DNA of 57,018 bases from the NCBI GenBank assembly GCA_002504905.1, contig DATY01000026.1, positions 70,553-127,570 of the forward strand, in the 5' to 3' direction. The translations under genes and the position numbers were made by a program. Source of the stretch: Euryarchaeota archaeon UBA605. GTDB lineage: Archaea > Thermoplasmatota > Poseidoniia > Poseidoniales > Thalassarchaeaceae. Positions 26,087-34,794 of the stretch are shown in pieces (positions within the stretch are counted from its first letter, which is position 1; each line of letters starts with the position of its first letter). Under the pieces are notes generated by a model. It ran no database searches, was not told the origin of the DNA, and saw only the letters and a list, made by a program, of their open reading frames with translations.

Positions 26087-26554
26087 ATGGTTGAACCCTC
26101 CTCGGATAGGCGAGTAGTGTTTCGCGGGGTAGTCAGTCTTGCTCTAAATGATGGGAACCTTACATTTGGTGAAAAGAGATTAATTACAAAACTCGCGAGG
26201 GCTTTAAGATTGAGAGATGAAGAACCAAAAATGATCTATGATTCTATAATTCAAGATAATGAAATTGAAGAAGGAGTTCCTCTGACTAATAGTGAAAAAA
26301 TCTCTATCTATGAGCAAGTACTAGAAACTTTTCTTATACATACCGATAAAACTGATGATGATTTAAGAGTAATAGCATACTTAAGAAAGGTATTCGAACT
26401 AAGCGATTCTGAGCATAGAGCTATTCTAAGAAGCCTAGATCGACAATTAGAAGAAATTGTTCATCGAAATGTTCGCCAAAACATAAGATACGAATTAAAA
26501 GGAACTATGGACAGGTTATCCGAGATTGTCGATAATATTCGAGTACAGAAATAG
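26087..26554 (+). CDS. TerB-like helical protein
   Basis: A 155-aa all-helical protein resembling the TerB/tellurite-resistance domain. The N-terminal helix pair carries the acidic turn DGNLTFGEKRLI near residue 24, the position where TerB domains carry acidic residues, and a similar acidic helix follows near HTDKTDDDLRVIAYL. The C-terminal 40 residues look like a basic coiled coil. No toxic-oxyanion gene is nearby, so the name describes only the fold. A Shine-Dalgarno-like AGAGGAA precedes the ATG. The next gene starts 8 bases after its stop. Confidence 0.6.
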   Translation: MVEPSSDRRVVFRGVVSLALNDGNLTFGEKRLITKLARALRLRDEEPKMIYDSIIQDNEIEEGVPLTNSEKISIYEQVLETFLIHTDKTDDDLRVIAYLRKVFELSDSEHRAILRSLDRQLEEIVHRNVRQNIRYELKGTMDRLSEIVDNIRVQK

Positions 26555-26562
26555 GGATTTGA

Positions 26563-27207
26563 ATGGTTTCTGAAAAGAATCTTGATGAGTTTTTGACAAA
26601 ACAATCAAAAAATGTACATTCTTCTGATAGAGCTTTGGCTAGTTTAGTTAGGAATGCTTACCCTATTGGAGTTCCTGCACTGATAATGAAATCTAGTACG
26701 GATAGAATGATGGTTTCATCCGGCTACTCATTCATATTAGGAACTCCAGATGAACTTCTTAGAAATCTGGCATCTTGGCTAATTACGGAAGCAGGAAATA
26801 CTCACAGAGTTTTATTAAAATTGATTAAAAGGTTGTGGAAAAGGCATGGCAGAGAAGATATCGCTTTAGCAGCAATTTTACTCGCCAATGTTGACCATAA
26901 AGGAATGGAAACAAATCCTTGGGAAATTTTAGAAGATTCAATCCACCCTGTAGAATCAATTGATTCACTATTACTGAATATAGAAGAATTATTTAGAGCA
27001 AAACGTCAACCACCTACTGAAGAGTTGATTTTGAAATGGGTAAATGGACGTAAAATTGATCAACATTTATCTCTAATAGTAACTTATTCGGGGAAAATTC
27101 ATGGACATGATTTCTCTAAAAAATTAATTAGTGAAATTTTACTAATTGATATTCCATCTAAAGATTCAATATTAACCAGGATTAAGGAAAAGTTAGCAGA
27201 GAACTGA
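26563..27207 (+). CDS. helical protein of unknown function
   Basis: No family recognised. The 214-aa product is predicted almost all helical, with segments like LLKLIKRLWKRHGREDIALAA that could be HEAT- or alkylation-repeat-like pairs. There is no signal or membrane segment and no catalytic motif. It is the second of four close-spaced co-directional genes (26087 to 28010). Confidence 0.6.
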   Translation: MVSEKNLDEFLTKQSKNVHSSDRALASLVRNAYPIGVPALIMKSSTDRMMVSSGYSFILGTPDELLRNLASWLITEAGNTHRVLLKLIKRLWKRHGREDIALAAILLANVDHKGMETNPWEILEDSIHPVESIDSLLLNIEELFRAKRQPPTEELILKWVNGRKIDQHLSLIVTYSGKIHGHDFSKKLISEILLIDIPSKDSILTRIKEKLAEN

Positions 27208-27232
27208 TGGCTGATGACTATGTCCGACATCT

Positions 27233-27442
27233 ATGGCTGAGCGTCTGTTGCCTTCCGATGACCCAATTGCAGAAGAGGTTCTAGAATGGACAATAAAAAG
27301 AGATTCGAAAGACATCACACAGTTAATGAGATGGATGGAAACAGCTGAAATAAGAAGAGATAGGCAAGTTTTATTGAATAGAGCTATGGATTTAATGGAT
27401 GAGATTCAGTATGCTTTAAATCGGCTCAATGAATTAAGGTGA
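27233..27442 (+). CDS. small helical protein of unknown function
   Basis: A 69-aa product, mainly helical with many charged residues and several arginines. Nothing is recognised. It follows the helical protein by 25 bases and precedes the MobA-like gene by 4 bases, which supports it as a real member of the cluster. Confidence 0.5.
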   Translation: MAERLLPSDDPIAEEVLEWTIKRDSKDITQLMRWMETAEIRRDRQVLLNRAMDLMDEIQYALNRLNELR

Positions 27443-27446
27443 GAAT

Positions 27447-28010
27447 GTGCGTTCTTTGCTTCTTGCAGGTGGTAAATCAAGAAGAATGGGGGAGGATAAG
27501 GCACTAATAGAAATTGATGGAAAGGCAATGATTACAAGAGTTGTCGAGGCTCTAGTAAAAGCAGGCAGAGAACCTATTAGAATTGCTGTTGCTACTCCTG
27601 AAAAAATTGTAGATTATGCAGCGGTAATTAATTCTGATTATAACATTGAATGGATCTTAGATTCGGTACAACATGCTGGACCAGTAGACACAATAATTGA
27701 AAATCTGAATGACCCATTTTGTTTAGAACAGGATACTATTCAACTTGCAACTGTAGATGTTCCTTGGATTACCCCAGATGTGTTTTCTAGTTTAGAAAAT
27801 TCTATATCAAGGAATGATGAAGTAATAATACCGACTGATGGAGATTTTTTACAGCCTTTACTCTCTCTAATTAGACCAAAATTACTACTTAATTCATTAA
27901 ACAATTGGAATGGAAAACCTTTGCATAAGATGTTTCTTGAGATTCCTCATTCACTATTGATGGTAGACAGTAATTTGATTAAGAATGTAAATACTTCTGA
28001 AGACATTTAA
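27447..28010 (+). CDS. mobA: MobA-like nucleotidyltransferase
   Basis: A 187-aa protein of the MobA family, which attaches GMP to molybdopterin. The N-terminal LLAGGKSRRMGEDKALIEIDGK is the nucleotide-binding signature of the fold, with the metal aspartate in LATVDVPWIT near residue 104. The GTG at 27447 puts the motif at residue 3, as in the family. No other molybdenum cofactor gene lies beside it; a MOSC-domain protein is at 45019. Related folds act on other NTP substrates, so the symbol is tentative. Confidence 0.75.
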   Translation: MRSLLLAGGKSRRMGEDKALIEIDGKAMITRVVEALVKAGREPIRIAVATPEKIVDYAAVINSDYNIEWILDSVQHAGPVDTIIENLNDPFCLEQDTIQLATVDVPWITPDVFSSLENSISRNDEVIIPTDGDFLQPLLSLIRPKLLLNSLNNWNGKPLHKMFLEIPHSLLMVDSNLIKNVNTSEDI

Positions 28011-28024
28011 CTGAGATGAAAATA

Positions 28025-28822
28025 TCATGATGTAAAAATAGATAGGCATGTTAGTGAACCATCTGCTTGCATAATTGGTTCCATATCAACCGACATTAGT
28101 CTAAAGCCCTCATTTTGAAGGATGTTTCTTGTTTTAGGGAACCCCCCTGCAACAATTAACCTATCATTTGAATATCCAATTGTGTTAGATGCATAGCTTT
28201 CATTATTTGGTATCCAAATAATTTCTTCTGCAAAGTGTGAAATCTGATTTTCTGTGAGGTGTCCCTCTGCAGCAATAATGGTTCCTTGTCTAGGGGAAGA
28301 GCACACTGTTGTCAAATGTAAAGTACTATCCGGGACATTGATCAATTCAACACCATATCCGTCCTCTTTGATAAAATTAGAAAGGAAATTTGCGCCTTCT
28401 TTATTTGTTCTTGTGGAAATTCCGACAAGGTATCTGTCATCAAAGAATATTATATCTCCACCATCTAATTTTGCTCCCTTCGGCATTTGAATAATTTCAG
28501 CAAAATTACTCATGTGATCCATTACTGCCTGTTGTTCTCCTTCCCTAGAAGGGTGTCCCATGTTAGGTATTATTGCCTTACCGTCCACCATTACAGCAGT
28601 ATCCTCAACAAAACAACTGTCTGGAAAAGCAGATAATTCCGGTAATACCGTTACCTCTGTACCATGGGCTCTAAGAGCAGTAACATATGCATTATGAGAT
28701 CCTTGAGCTTCTTCTTGGTTAGGTATTTTTGTACCGAAATAACTAGAGAGAGCTTGGCTGAAATTAGAAGAAATACTCCTAACTACAGCTGATTTACGAC
28801 TTCTGTCATATGCTCCTGGCAC
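28025..28822 (-). CDS. DDAH/amidinotransferase family hydrolase
   Basis: A 265-aa protein of the guanidino-group modifying superfamily, close to dimethylarginine dimethylaminohydrolase. Signature stretches are DSCFVEDTAV near residue 67, KLDGGDI near 115, the catalytic histidine in STLHLTTVCS near 164 and the catalytic cysteine in the C-terminal DGSLTCLSIF. The reaction would release an amine and citrulline from a substituted arginine, but the substrate is not certain. The start is GTG at 28822. It is convergent with the MobA-like gene and divergent from the HAD-type gene. Confidence 0.85.
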   Translation of the reverse strand: MPGAYDRSRKSAVVRSISSNFSQALSSYFGTKIPNQEEAQGSHNAYVTALRAHGTEVTVLPELSAFPDSCFVEDTAVMVDGKAIIPNMGHPSREGEQQAVMDHMSNFAEIIQMPKGAKLDGGDIIFFDDRYLVGISTRTNKEGANFLSNFIKEDGYGVELINVPDSTLHLTTVCSSPRQGTIIAAEGHLTENQISHFAEEIIWIPNNESYASNTIGYSNDRLIVAGGFPKTRNILQNEGFRLMSVDMEPIMQADGSLTCLSIFTS

Positions 28823-28963
28823 GGTACTCCGTCTTAGGTTCCGTTCATAATGCTTCGGAATGCGGTCATGAAATGTATAAATGAGGAATGATGATTTCCA
28901 TAATGCGGTAATTTCAGAGTCCCTCTACCTCTTGTTAATTTACATCCTTACATAACGAGGAAC

Positions 28964-29386
28964 ATGGATAAGTTAGTCGAGAGTTTGGATGAGCAGGGGA
29001 ATAAAGTAAGTCCGATACTTCCACCAGGAAAGAAAAATTATCTAATTGATATTGATGGAACTATAGGGGAAGATATACCAAATGAAGAACCTGAAAGGAT
29101 GGTGACTGCTGAAGCCTATCCGGATGCTATTGAAACAATAAACGGGTGGTTTCTCGAAGGTCATCATATTTGCTTCTTTACTGCACGTACTGAAGAACAT
29201 AGAGAAGTTACGGAAATATGGCTCAAAGAAAAGGGCTTCAATTATCATTCCCTACTAATGGGTAAACCTCGTGGAGGGAACTATCATTGGATAGATAATC
29301 ATGTAGTTAGAGCTACTCGTTACACATCAAAATTTACAAATTTGGTCAAACGTAATGCGGAAATTGAAGTATTCAATGATGAATGA
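28964..29386 (+). CDS. HAD-like phosphatase family protein
   Basis: A 140-aa protein with the HAD motif I YLIDIDGTIGED (DxDGT) near residue 27 and motif II in ICFFTARTEEHREV near 70. Motif III is likely the lysine in LLMGKPRGGN, and motif IV the aspartate in YHWIDNHVV. It is short, so the cap domain is absent. Such small HAD proteins act as phosphatases with unknown substrates. It ends one base from the end of the convergent lipoprotein gene. Confidence 0.72.
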   Translation: MDKLVESLDEQGNKVSPILPPGKKNYLIDIDGTIGEDIPNEEPERMVTAEAYPDAIETINGWFLEGHHICFFTARTEEHREVTEIWLKEKGFNYHSLLMGKPRGGNYHWIDNHVVRATRYTSKFTNLVKRNAEIEVFNDE

Positions 29387-29387
29387 T

Positions 29388-31190
29388 TCAATCGTCCCTT
29401 CGTGGTAATAAGAACGCAGCACCGAGAAGGCTAATAGTTGCCAATAATGACCCAAAGCCAGGTAAACTAGGTCCAACGACCTTGGAATCGTTTGTGTATT
29501 CAGATGCCCATAGGTCATAGATTCCAACATGTAGCCCCATAGTATCGTTAAGAGATAAAGTATCTCCAGCGGAGATCATTCCATCCGTATCTACGTCATC
29601 GTAAGTGAATGTCATCTGAAGGAACCCATCTGATGAGTTTGCTGTTCCTGAAGCCAAAGGCCCTGAAGCCATAACTGTACAATCGTTGAGATCATCTATG
29701 TCTTCATCGCCACAGTCTAGGAATCTAAGTTCGAAATCACTGATCGGAGCAGTGTAAGTCATGTTGTCTGCAACAGTTCCTGATTCAATTGAGGCGGAGT
29801 TATCATCTTCATCCTCATCCTCACCATCGTCAGGTTCCGACCACTCGTCTCCATCTGCAGAGTGCTCGAAGTCCTCGCTTTGTCCGAAGTCATCAGTGCA
29901 ATGCCATGCGTCATCATCATGATCACTATCATAGTATTCACAGTAGTACCACCAGTTATCCCAGTCTGAAAGGGATGCGTCCTCCTTACAGGACCACCTC
30001 TCTTCGCCGACATCATCTGGGTTTCCCTCCCATTCACAGTAGCCACCGTAATAACTGTTCCAACTGATATGATTGCCTTCATCATGGTGGTCGTCATCGG
30101 GTTCGTCATAGTATAACTCTGTCCATTCGTATGAATCGCATTCAATCTCGGACATTCCCTCTAATTGAATATGAGTGTAACTATTGTAGCAGCCAGTGAA
30201 TGGCTCGTCAGATTGAGGTGAGTCGTAGTCCTCTAAATATATCCATGAGTTACATGAGTCCTCATTTACATCATCTGAGAAATAGTCGCCATAGTGATTA
30301 CCGCAGGCCATCTCTGGTTCATACTCCTCTGCAACAAGCCATATTGGAATTGAAGTCTTAGGCAATGTGGTATCCACGTCAATAACAACGGCGTCGCCCC
30401 ACATTACAGTGTACATAGTCGTGGTTTGGTTGGTTCCATCATCAATATACATCTGGTAAGACATTAATTCTTTATTCTCATCCAAAGTAACGCTTAATGA
30501 AATTGATGAGTCATTCTCCGCTAAAGTAAGATGCATTGTTTGAGAATCATCTGTAGAGTCATAGGTGAAGCTTGCACTCATATTCTCGGGCAAATCATCA
30601 TCATCATCATCATCAGAATCATCTGACATGGGGCTTCCTGAGAGAACAGAGTGAACCATGTCCATTACAGATCCGTCAGAATCTCTAGTCTGAACACTCA
30701 CTGACTCTGGTTCTTCGATTATAATGCCTGAACTGATAGAATGAATATTGACTACCTCTCCTACTTGAATAACTTGGTAATCTGTAGAAATCATTGAATC
30801 TACAGAAAGAACAATTCTAACCATAGCAGAATTATTTTCAAGGTCAACCATCACATGTTCTTCGATTGTGATGTCCAACATTTGGTTCAAATCCTCACTG
30901 AACTGAGTCGTTGAAATAATATTTGAATATCCGGCTCTAGGGATCTGATTCAGCATTTCATCAATTGACATCTGCTCATCCAAAGCTTCCATAAATTGAG
31001 CCATGGATGCTGTATAAATACAGTTCCCTACAAGCTCGGTTGTAGCATTTTCGTCATAATTTTGTGCTTCGTTATCCATACAACCTACGATATCATCGAT
31101 TAGTTCTTCCAAAGTGACTTCATCGAGACATCCTGCAAGAGGAGTTGTCACAATCAACAGACTAGCCAAAACAACAATTGTCCTGTTCAT
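29388..31190 (-). CDS. secreted acidic lipoprotein with PGF-CTERM-like tail
   Basis: No enzyme family recognised. The 600-aa product has an N-terminal signal with lipobox TPLAGC (Cys21), and a C-terminal LPGF, hydrophobic helix and RR stretch (576-598) like the PGF-CTERM anchor of archaeosortase substrates. Residues 36-57 hold a short GCMDNEAQNYDENAT motif ending in a cysteine. A D-run is at 193-199. Residues 296-431 hold four cysteine pairs (296/313, 334/351, 385/401, 417/431) set among Trp, Tyr and acidic residues. Two independent surface anchors on one chain are unusual. Confidence 0.72.
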   Translation of the reverse strand: MNRTIVVLASLLIVTTPLAGCLDEVTLEELIDDIVGCMDNEAQNYDENATTELVGNCIYTASMAQFMEALDEQMSIDEMLNQIPRAGYSNIISTTQFSEDLNQMLDITIEEHVMVDLENNSAMVRIVLSVDSMISTDYQVIQVGEVVNIHSISSGIIIEEPESVSVQTRDSDGSVMDMVHSVLSGSPMSDDSDDDDDDDLPENMSASFTYDSTDDSQTMHLTLAENDSSISLSVTLDENKELMSYQMYIDDGTNQTTTMYTVMWGDAVVIDVDTTLPKTSIPIWLVAEEYEPEMACGNHYGDYFSDDVNEDSCNSWIYLEDYDSPQSDEPFTGCYNSYTHIQLEGMSEIECDSYEWTELYYDEPDDDHHDEGNHISWNSYYGGYCEWEGNPDDVGEERWSCKEDASLSDWDNWWYYCEYYDSDHDDDAWHCTDDFGQSEDFEHSADGDEWSEPDDGEDEDEDDNSASIESGTVADNMTYTAPISDFELRFLDCGDEDIDDLNDCTVMASGPLASGTANSSDGFLQMTFTYDDVDTDGMISAGDTLSLNDTMGLHVGIYDLWASEYTNDSKVVGPSLPGFGSLLATISLLGAAFLLPRRDD

Positions 31191-31269
31191 GTCATATGCA
31201 ATGATTTTTTCTTTATGAAATAATCGCCTGCATTAGGAATAGACTGCAAAAGGAAAGAATAACATAATC

Positions 31270-32766
31270 ATGTATCTGGGCAGTATTATGAGTTCTCATA
31301 CACGTGCTATTCTTGTAAGTCTAATGATGTGCACAATGATGCTTTCTGGATGTTTACATTTAGACAATGATAATGAAAAAATTATCGATGAAATTCAAGA
31401 AGATCCTGGAATTTTCGTTACAAACTCTGATGGGTTGTCGATAGATCTTCCTCCTCTGCCTCTAAACTTTGTATTCAGTGATGTAGGAGAAGATGGTCCA
31501 GAGCCCAGTATTGGTATTACATCTAGTGGCTGTATATTCTTCATTGCATTAGAAAAACCGATGCGTTCTTGTGATCATGGTCAAACTTGGAATAATGTTG
31601 CAGATATCACTCAAGCACCATTCACCAGCGACCCATATGGCTGGGTCGATCCTGTTACTGATCGTGTCTTCAATATACATATGATGGGGTTAGAATCAAC
31701 GTGGATAGGGTGGTCGGATAATGATGGAGAGAGTTGGCTAGGCAATCCACATGATTCCGGCCCTATTCCATTAAATGACCATATCAAACTTGCAACTGGA
31801 CCTTGGGTTGATGAAGGGTATGGAATTCCAGGTGGTTTATCTCCAATATATGAACAGGCGGTTTACTTTTGTTACAATAAATTACTTGGTATATTTTGTC
31901 ATACTAGTTTTAATGGTGGTGCAACATTCGAAGTTGGTGGACAAATATTCGGACTCGCGACTGGAGATGGTGGTTTGCACGGAGCAATTACAACCGCTCC
32001 TGATGGTACAGTATATGTTACTCCTAGAGTAGAAACTCCTGCAATAATTTTCTCAAAAGATAATGGTTACTCTTGGGAAACTCGTACAATGGGAGAAGAT
32101 GTTGGGACACCATATCCTCGGAAGAATTCTGAAGTTGCTACTGATTCTGATTCCAATGCTTACCATATTTGGACCGGGAGCGATTTCGGTATATATTTGT
32201 CAAGAAGTACCGATTCAGGAGAAAATTGGGAGCAGGATAGTACACGAATTAGTCCTATTGAAGTAATTTCTACTACTTTTCCACAAATTGACGCTGGGGA
32301 CCCGGGGCGTATTGCAATTACATACCTAGGGAGTGAAAATTCAGGTGAGTTAGGGAACCCAGATATTGATGGGCAAGAATGGGATGGAAATCCGCATTAT
32401 GCTAATGGTAATGTAAGCTATTATCTGTATATAACTTACAGTCTGAATGCGTTAGATGCGAATCCTATTTTCCATACTGTGAGGGTTTCTCCGGATCCTG
32501 TTCAAATTGGAAGCATTTGTCTTAACAGCGGTGATTGTAGAGATATCGGGGGATCAAATAGGAATCTACTGGACTTCAATGATTTGCATATAGATAGAGA
32601 CGGTCGAGTCTACGTTGCATTTGCCGATGGGTGTACAGGAGATTGTGCTACAGGGAATAATTCTCAGCCTGAAGATTCTCGAAGTAATACAGGAGCTATG
32701 TACTACTTAGGAAGTGGTCCAAGCCTATTCGAATCTGTCGGAAATTTAGTTGAATTTGGTACGTAA
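31270..32766 (+). CDS. BNR-repeat (sialidase-like) lipoprotein
   Basis: A 498-aa exported protein. Residues 1-28 form a signal with lipobox MLSGC (Cys28), so it is probably lipid-anchored outside the membrane. The body has repeated Asp-box motifs of the sialidase-type beta-propeller, including SCDHGQTW, SDNDGESWL, SKDNGYSWE and STDSGENWE. Several cysteines near the end suggest disulfides. The catalytic residues of true sialidases were not identified, so binding or another hydrolase activity is possible. The RNA pseudouridine synthase gene starts 2 bases after it. Confidence 0.75.
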   Translation: MYLGSIMSSHTRAILVSLMMCTMMLSGCLHLDNDNEKIIDEIQEDPGIFVTNSDGLSIDLPPLPLNFVFSDVGEDGPEPSIGITSSGCIFFIALEKPMRSCDHGQTWNNVADITQAPFTSDPYGWVDPVTDRVFNIHMMGLESTWIGWSDNDGESWLGNPHDSGPIPLNDHIKLATGPWVDEGYGIPGGLSPIYEQAVYFCYNKLLGIFCHTSFNGGATFEVGGQIFGLATGDGGLHGAITTAPDGTVYVTPRVETPAIIFSKDNGYSWETRTMGEDVGTPYPRKNSEVATDSDSNAYHIWTGSDFGIYLSRSTDSGENWEQDSTRISPIEVISTTFPQIDAGDPGRIAITYLGSENSGELGNPDIDGQEWDGNPHYANGNVSYYLYITYSLNALDANPIFHTVRVSPDPVQIGSICLNSGDCRDIGGSNRNLLDFNDLHIDRDGRVYVAFADGCTGDCATGNNSQPEDSRSNTGAMYYLGSGPSLFESVGNLVEFGT

Positions 32767-32768
32767 AT

Positions 32769-33527
32769 ATGAAAATAAGATTGCATCAATTTCTCTCAAA
32801 ATGTGGCGAGTTTTCTTCAAAAAGAGAGATTAAAGAAGTTATATGGAATGGAGAAATTCTGATTAATGATTCAATCGTGAAGGATATGAAGTTTGAATTT
32901 AATGCCAATACAAAAATTGTTTCTTACAAAGGAAAAATACTAAGATTGCCCGAAAAAAATCACTATTTCTTATTGAATAAGCCAATGGGATATATCTGTT
33001 CAAGATTGAATAGTCAAGAGAGGATTTTAGGGAAAAAATCCATATTTGAATTGTTTGAAAAAACACTATCGAAAAATATCTATCAATCATTAGTAACTGT
33101 GGGTAGGTTAGATGAGGACACTACTGGATTATTATTGGTAACTACTGATGGAAAAATAGTTGATAAAATAACAAACCCAGGAAATCAAGTTTCAAAAAAA
33201 TATTTTGTAAAAACTGAATTGGAAATCACAAAAGAGGAAATTGAAGCAATTAGAGATGGGGTGTCAATAAAAATAGTAGAGGAAAATCATATTGAAGAAT
33301 ATGTTTCGAGACCTGCTAAGATAACTATACAAGGTTTTGATACTGCAATATTGATAATCCATGAAGGAAAAAAGAGACAAATTCGAAGAATGTTTGATAC
33401 ATTAGGGAATTATGTTCTATCTATACATCGTTTAGCAATTGGAAATTTGGAATTAAAGGATTACACTCTTGAAGAGGGAGATTTTATCGAAATACAACTA
33501 GAAGATATCTTACAGAAATGTTTCTAA
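32769..33527 (+). CDS. RsuA-family pseudouridine synthase
   Basis: A 252-aa pseudouridine synthase of the RsuA/RluB/RluE/RluF family, which isomerises specific rRNA uridines. It has an N-terminal S4 RNA-binding domain (about residues 1-45), the FLLNKPMGYICS strand near residue 74, the catalytic GRLDEDTTGLLL near 114 and the C-terminal HEGKKRQIRRMF near 200. The family is mainly bacterial, so this is likely a transfer. Coding use is AT-rich like the neighbours. It lies 2 bases after the lipoprotein gene and abuts purN tail to tail. Confidence 0.9.
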   Translation: MKIRLHQFLSKCGEFSSKREIKEVIWNGEILINDSIVKDMKFEFNANTKIVSYKGKILRLPEKNHYFLLNKPMGYICSRLNSQERILGKKSIFELFEKTLSKNIYQSLVTVGRLDEDTTGLLLVTTDGKIVDKITNPGNQVSKKYFVKTELEITKEEIEAIRDGVSIKIVEENHIEEYVSRPAKITIQGFDTAILIIHEGKKRQIRRMFDTLGNYVLSIHRLAIGNLELKDYTLEEGDFIEIQLEDILQKCF

Positions 33528-33528
33528 T

Positions 33529-34158
33529 TCAAATACCTTGTGAACAGAAAATATCTAGAACTTTTGGATATAATCGGTGCTCGACTTTTTTGACTCTGTC
33601 TTGTAATTTCTCTATTGTATCTCCTTCTAATATTGCAACTTCCTCTTGAGCTATTATTTGTCCTGTATCAACACCTTCATCGACTAAATGTACTGTACAG
33701 CCAGTTATCTTTGCACCGTCGGCTAATGCATCTCTATGAGCATGAGCCCCTGGATATTTTGGAAGTAATGAAGGATGAATATTAATGATTCTGCCTTTCC
33801 ATTTGCTAACAAAATTAGAAGTTAATATTCTCATATAACCACTCAATACCACAAGCTCAATTTCAGAATCTAGTAAAGCATTATCGATGAGATTTTCATG
33901 CATTATTCTTTGTTTATTCCTATCTACTGATTCTGGAAGAGGGATGGTCAAACTTGGTATCTTAAAATCCTCTCCATAGTGTAACCCTCGTGCATCTTTG
34001 TTGTCTGAAATAATTAATTTAGTAATGTGAACGCATGGTTTTGATTGCTGATGATTAAGTAGTGCAGATAAACCTGAACCGCTTCCAGAAATCAAAACTG
34101 CAATTCGTATCGGTTCATTGACTGACCCTCTGCGAGGGGGAATATACGGTTCACTCAT
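33529..34158 (-). CDS. purN: Phosphoribosylglycinamide formyltransferase
   Basis: Formyl-tetrahydrofolate-dependent GAR transformylase of purine synthesis. The 209-aa product has ISGSGSGLSAL near the start (phosphate loop), LSGYMRILT, the active-site asparagine and histidine in NIHPSLLPKYPG, and DEGVDTGQIIAQ with the catalytic aspartate near residue 161. Length is standard. PurH is about 3 kb downstream. Folate-linked enzymes are less common in archaea, where formate-dependent ones often replace them. Confidence 0.95.
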   Translation of the reverse strand: MSEPYIPPRRGSVNEPIRIAVLISGSGSGLSALLNHQQSKPCVHITKLIISDNKDARGLHYGEDFKIPSLTIPLPESVDRNKQRIMHENLIDNALLDSEIELVVLSGYMRILTSNFVSKWKGRIINIHPSLLPKYPGAHAHRDALADGAKITGCTVHLVDEGVDTGQIIAQEEVAILEGDTIEKLQDRVKKVEHRLYPKVLDIFCSQGI

Positions 34159-34251
34159 GAGTAGCGGAATGAGCCAAGTCGCTTGAGAGTTTACAATTTT
34201 CGGATGAACTGAGACATATTGCTTTATGTCATAATAGTAGGTCGGAGTTTT

Positions 34252-34737
34252 ATGGACAGATTAGAAACGGTAGACCAAGTGGTCGAAAAATACTGCGTTT
34301 CTAGCAGTCCTTTGAAAAGTAAATTGTATATCGGTACTGGGTCATTATTCATTTTTTTTGCTATAATTGGCATTTGGGTTCCTGGTTGGCCTACTGTATC
34401 TTGGGCAGTTCCTGCAGCATTTTTATTTTCACTATCTAGTGAAAAATTATTTAGAAAAACCCTGACTAATCCCTATTTCGGTAATGCAATATTTGATTAC
34501 TATGCGACAGGAAAAACAATTCCTAAACACGCCAAATACGGAGTTGTAACTATGATATTAGTTATGACCTCGTTATCATCTTATTTTGTATGGTTAGTAT
34601 CTACTAAAGGAGATGGGACTTGGAATGATGTTTCATCATGGGATGGTGCTGATCCAGGATTTGGGACAATAACAATACTATTTGTCGGATTAATTGGAAT
34701 ATGGTATGTCGGAATGAAAGTCAAGACCAGGGAATGA
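34252..34737 (+). CDS. DUF454/YbaN-like membrane protein
   Basis: About 161 aa with three membrane helices. The first helix carries the family pattern IGIWVPGWPTVSWAVPAAFLF (shown here in part), followed by the SSEKLFRKTLTNPYFG loop. The function of the family is not known. The ATG at 34252 was preferred to a TTG at 34219. Divergent from purN. Confidence 0.72.
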   Translation: MDRLETVDQVVEKYCVSSSPLKSKLYIGTGSLFIFFAIIGIWVPGWPTVSWAVPAAFLFSLSSEKLFRKTLTNPYFGNAIFDYYATGKTIPKHAKYGVVTMILVMTSLSSYFVWLVSTKGDGTWNDVSSWDGADPGFGTITILFVGLIGIWYVGMKVKTRE

Positions 34738-34794
34738 AATTTTCATTGTAATGATGAAACATGACTTCATACGTTAATAGCACTCTCAGAAATT

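Noticed and set aside
26087..26554. Tellurite resistance gene
   Set aside because: Only a TerB-like fold is seen; no other ter gene is present, so a resistance role is unsupported.
29759..30145. Methionine/threonine-rich minus-strand frame
   Set aside because: It is a shifted frame of the acidic lipoprotein; GAT-rich codons of the real gene produce it.
30597..30622. Short tandem repeat
   Set aside because: The ATC/TCA repeat encodes an aspartate run in the lipoprotein and needs no other explanation.
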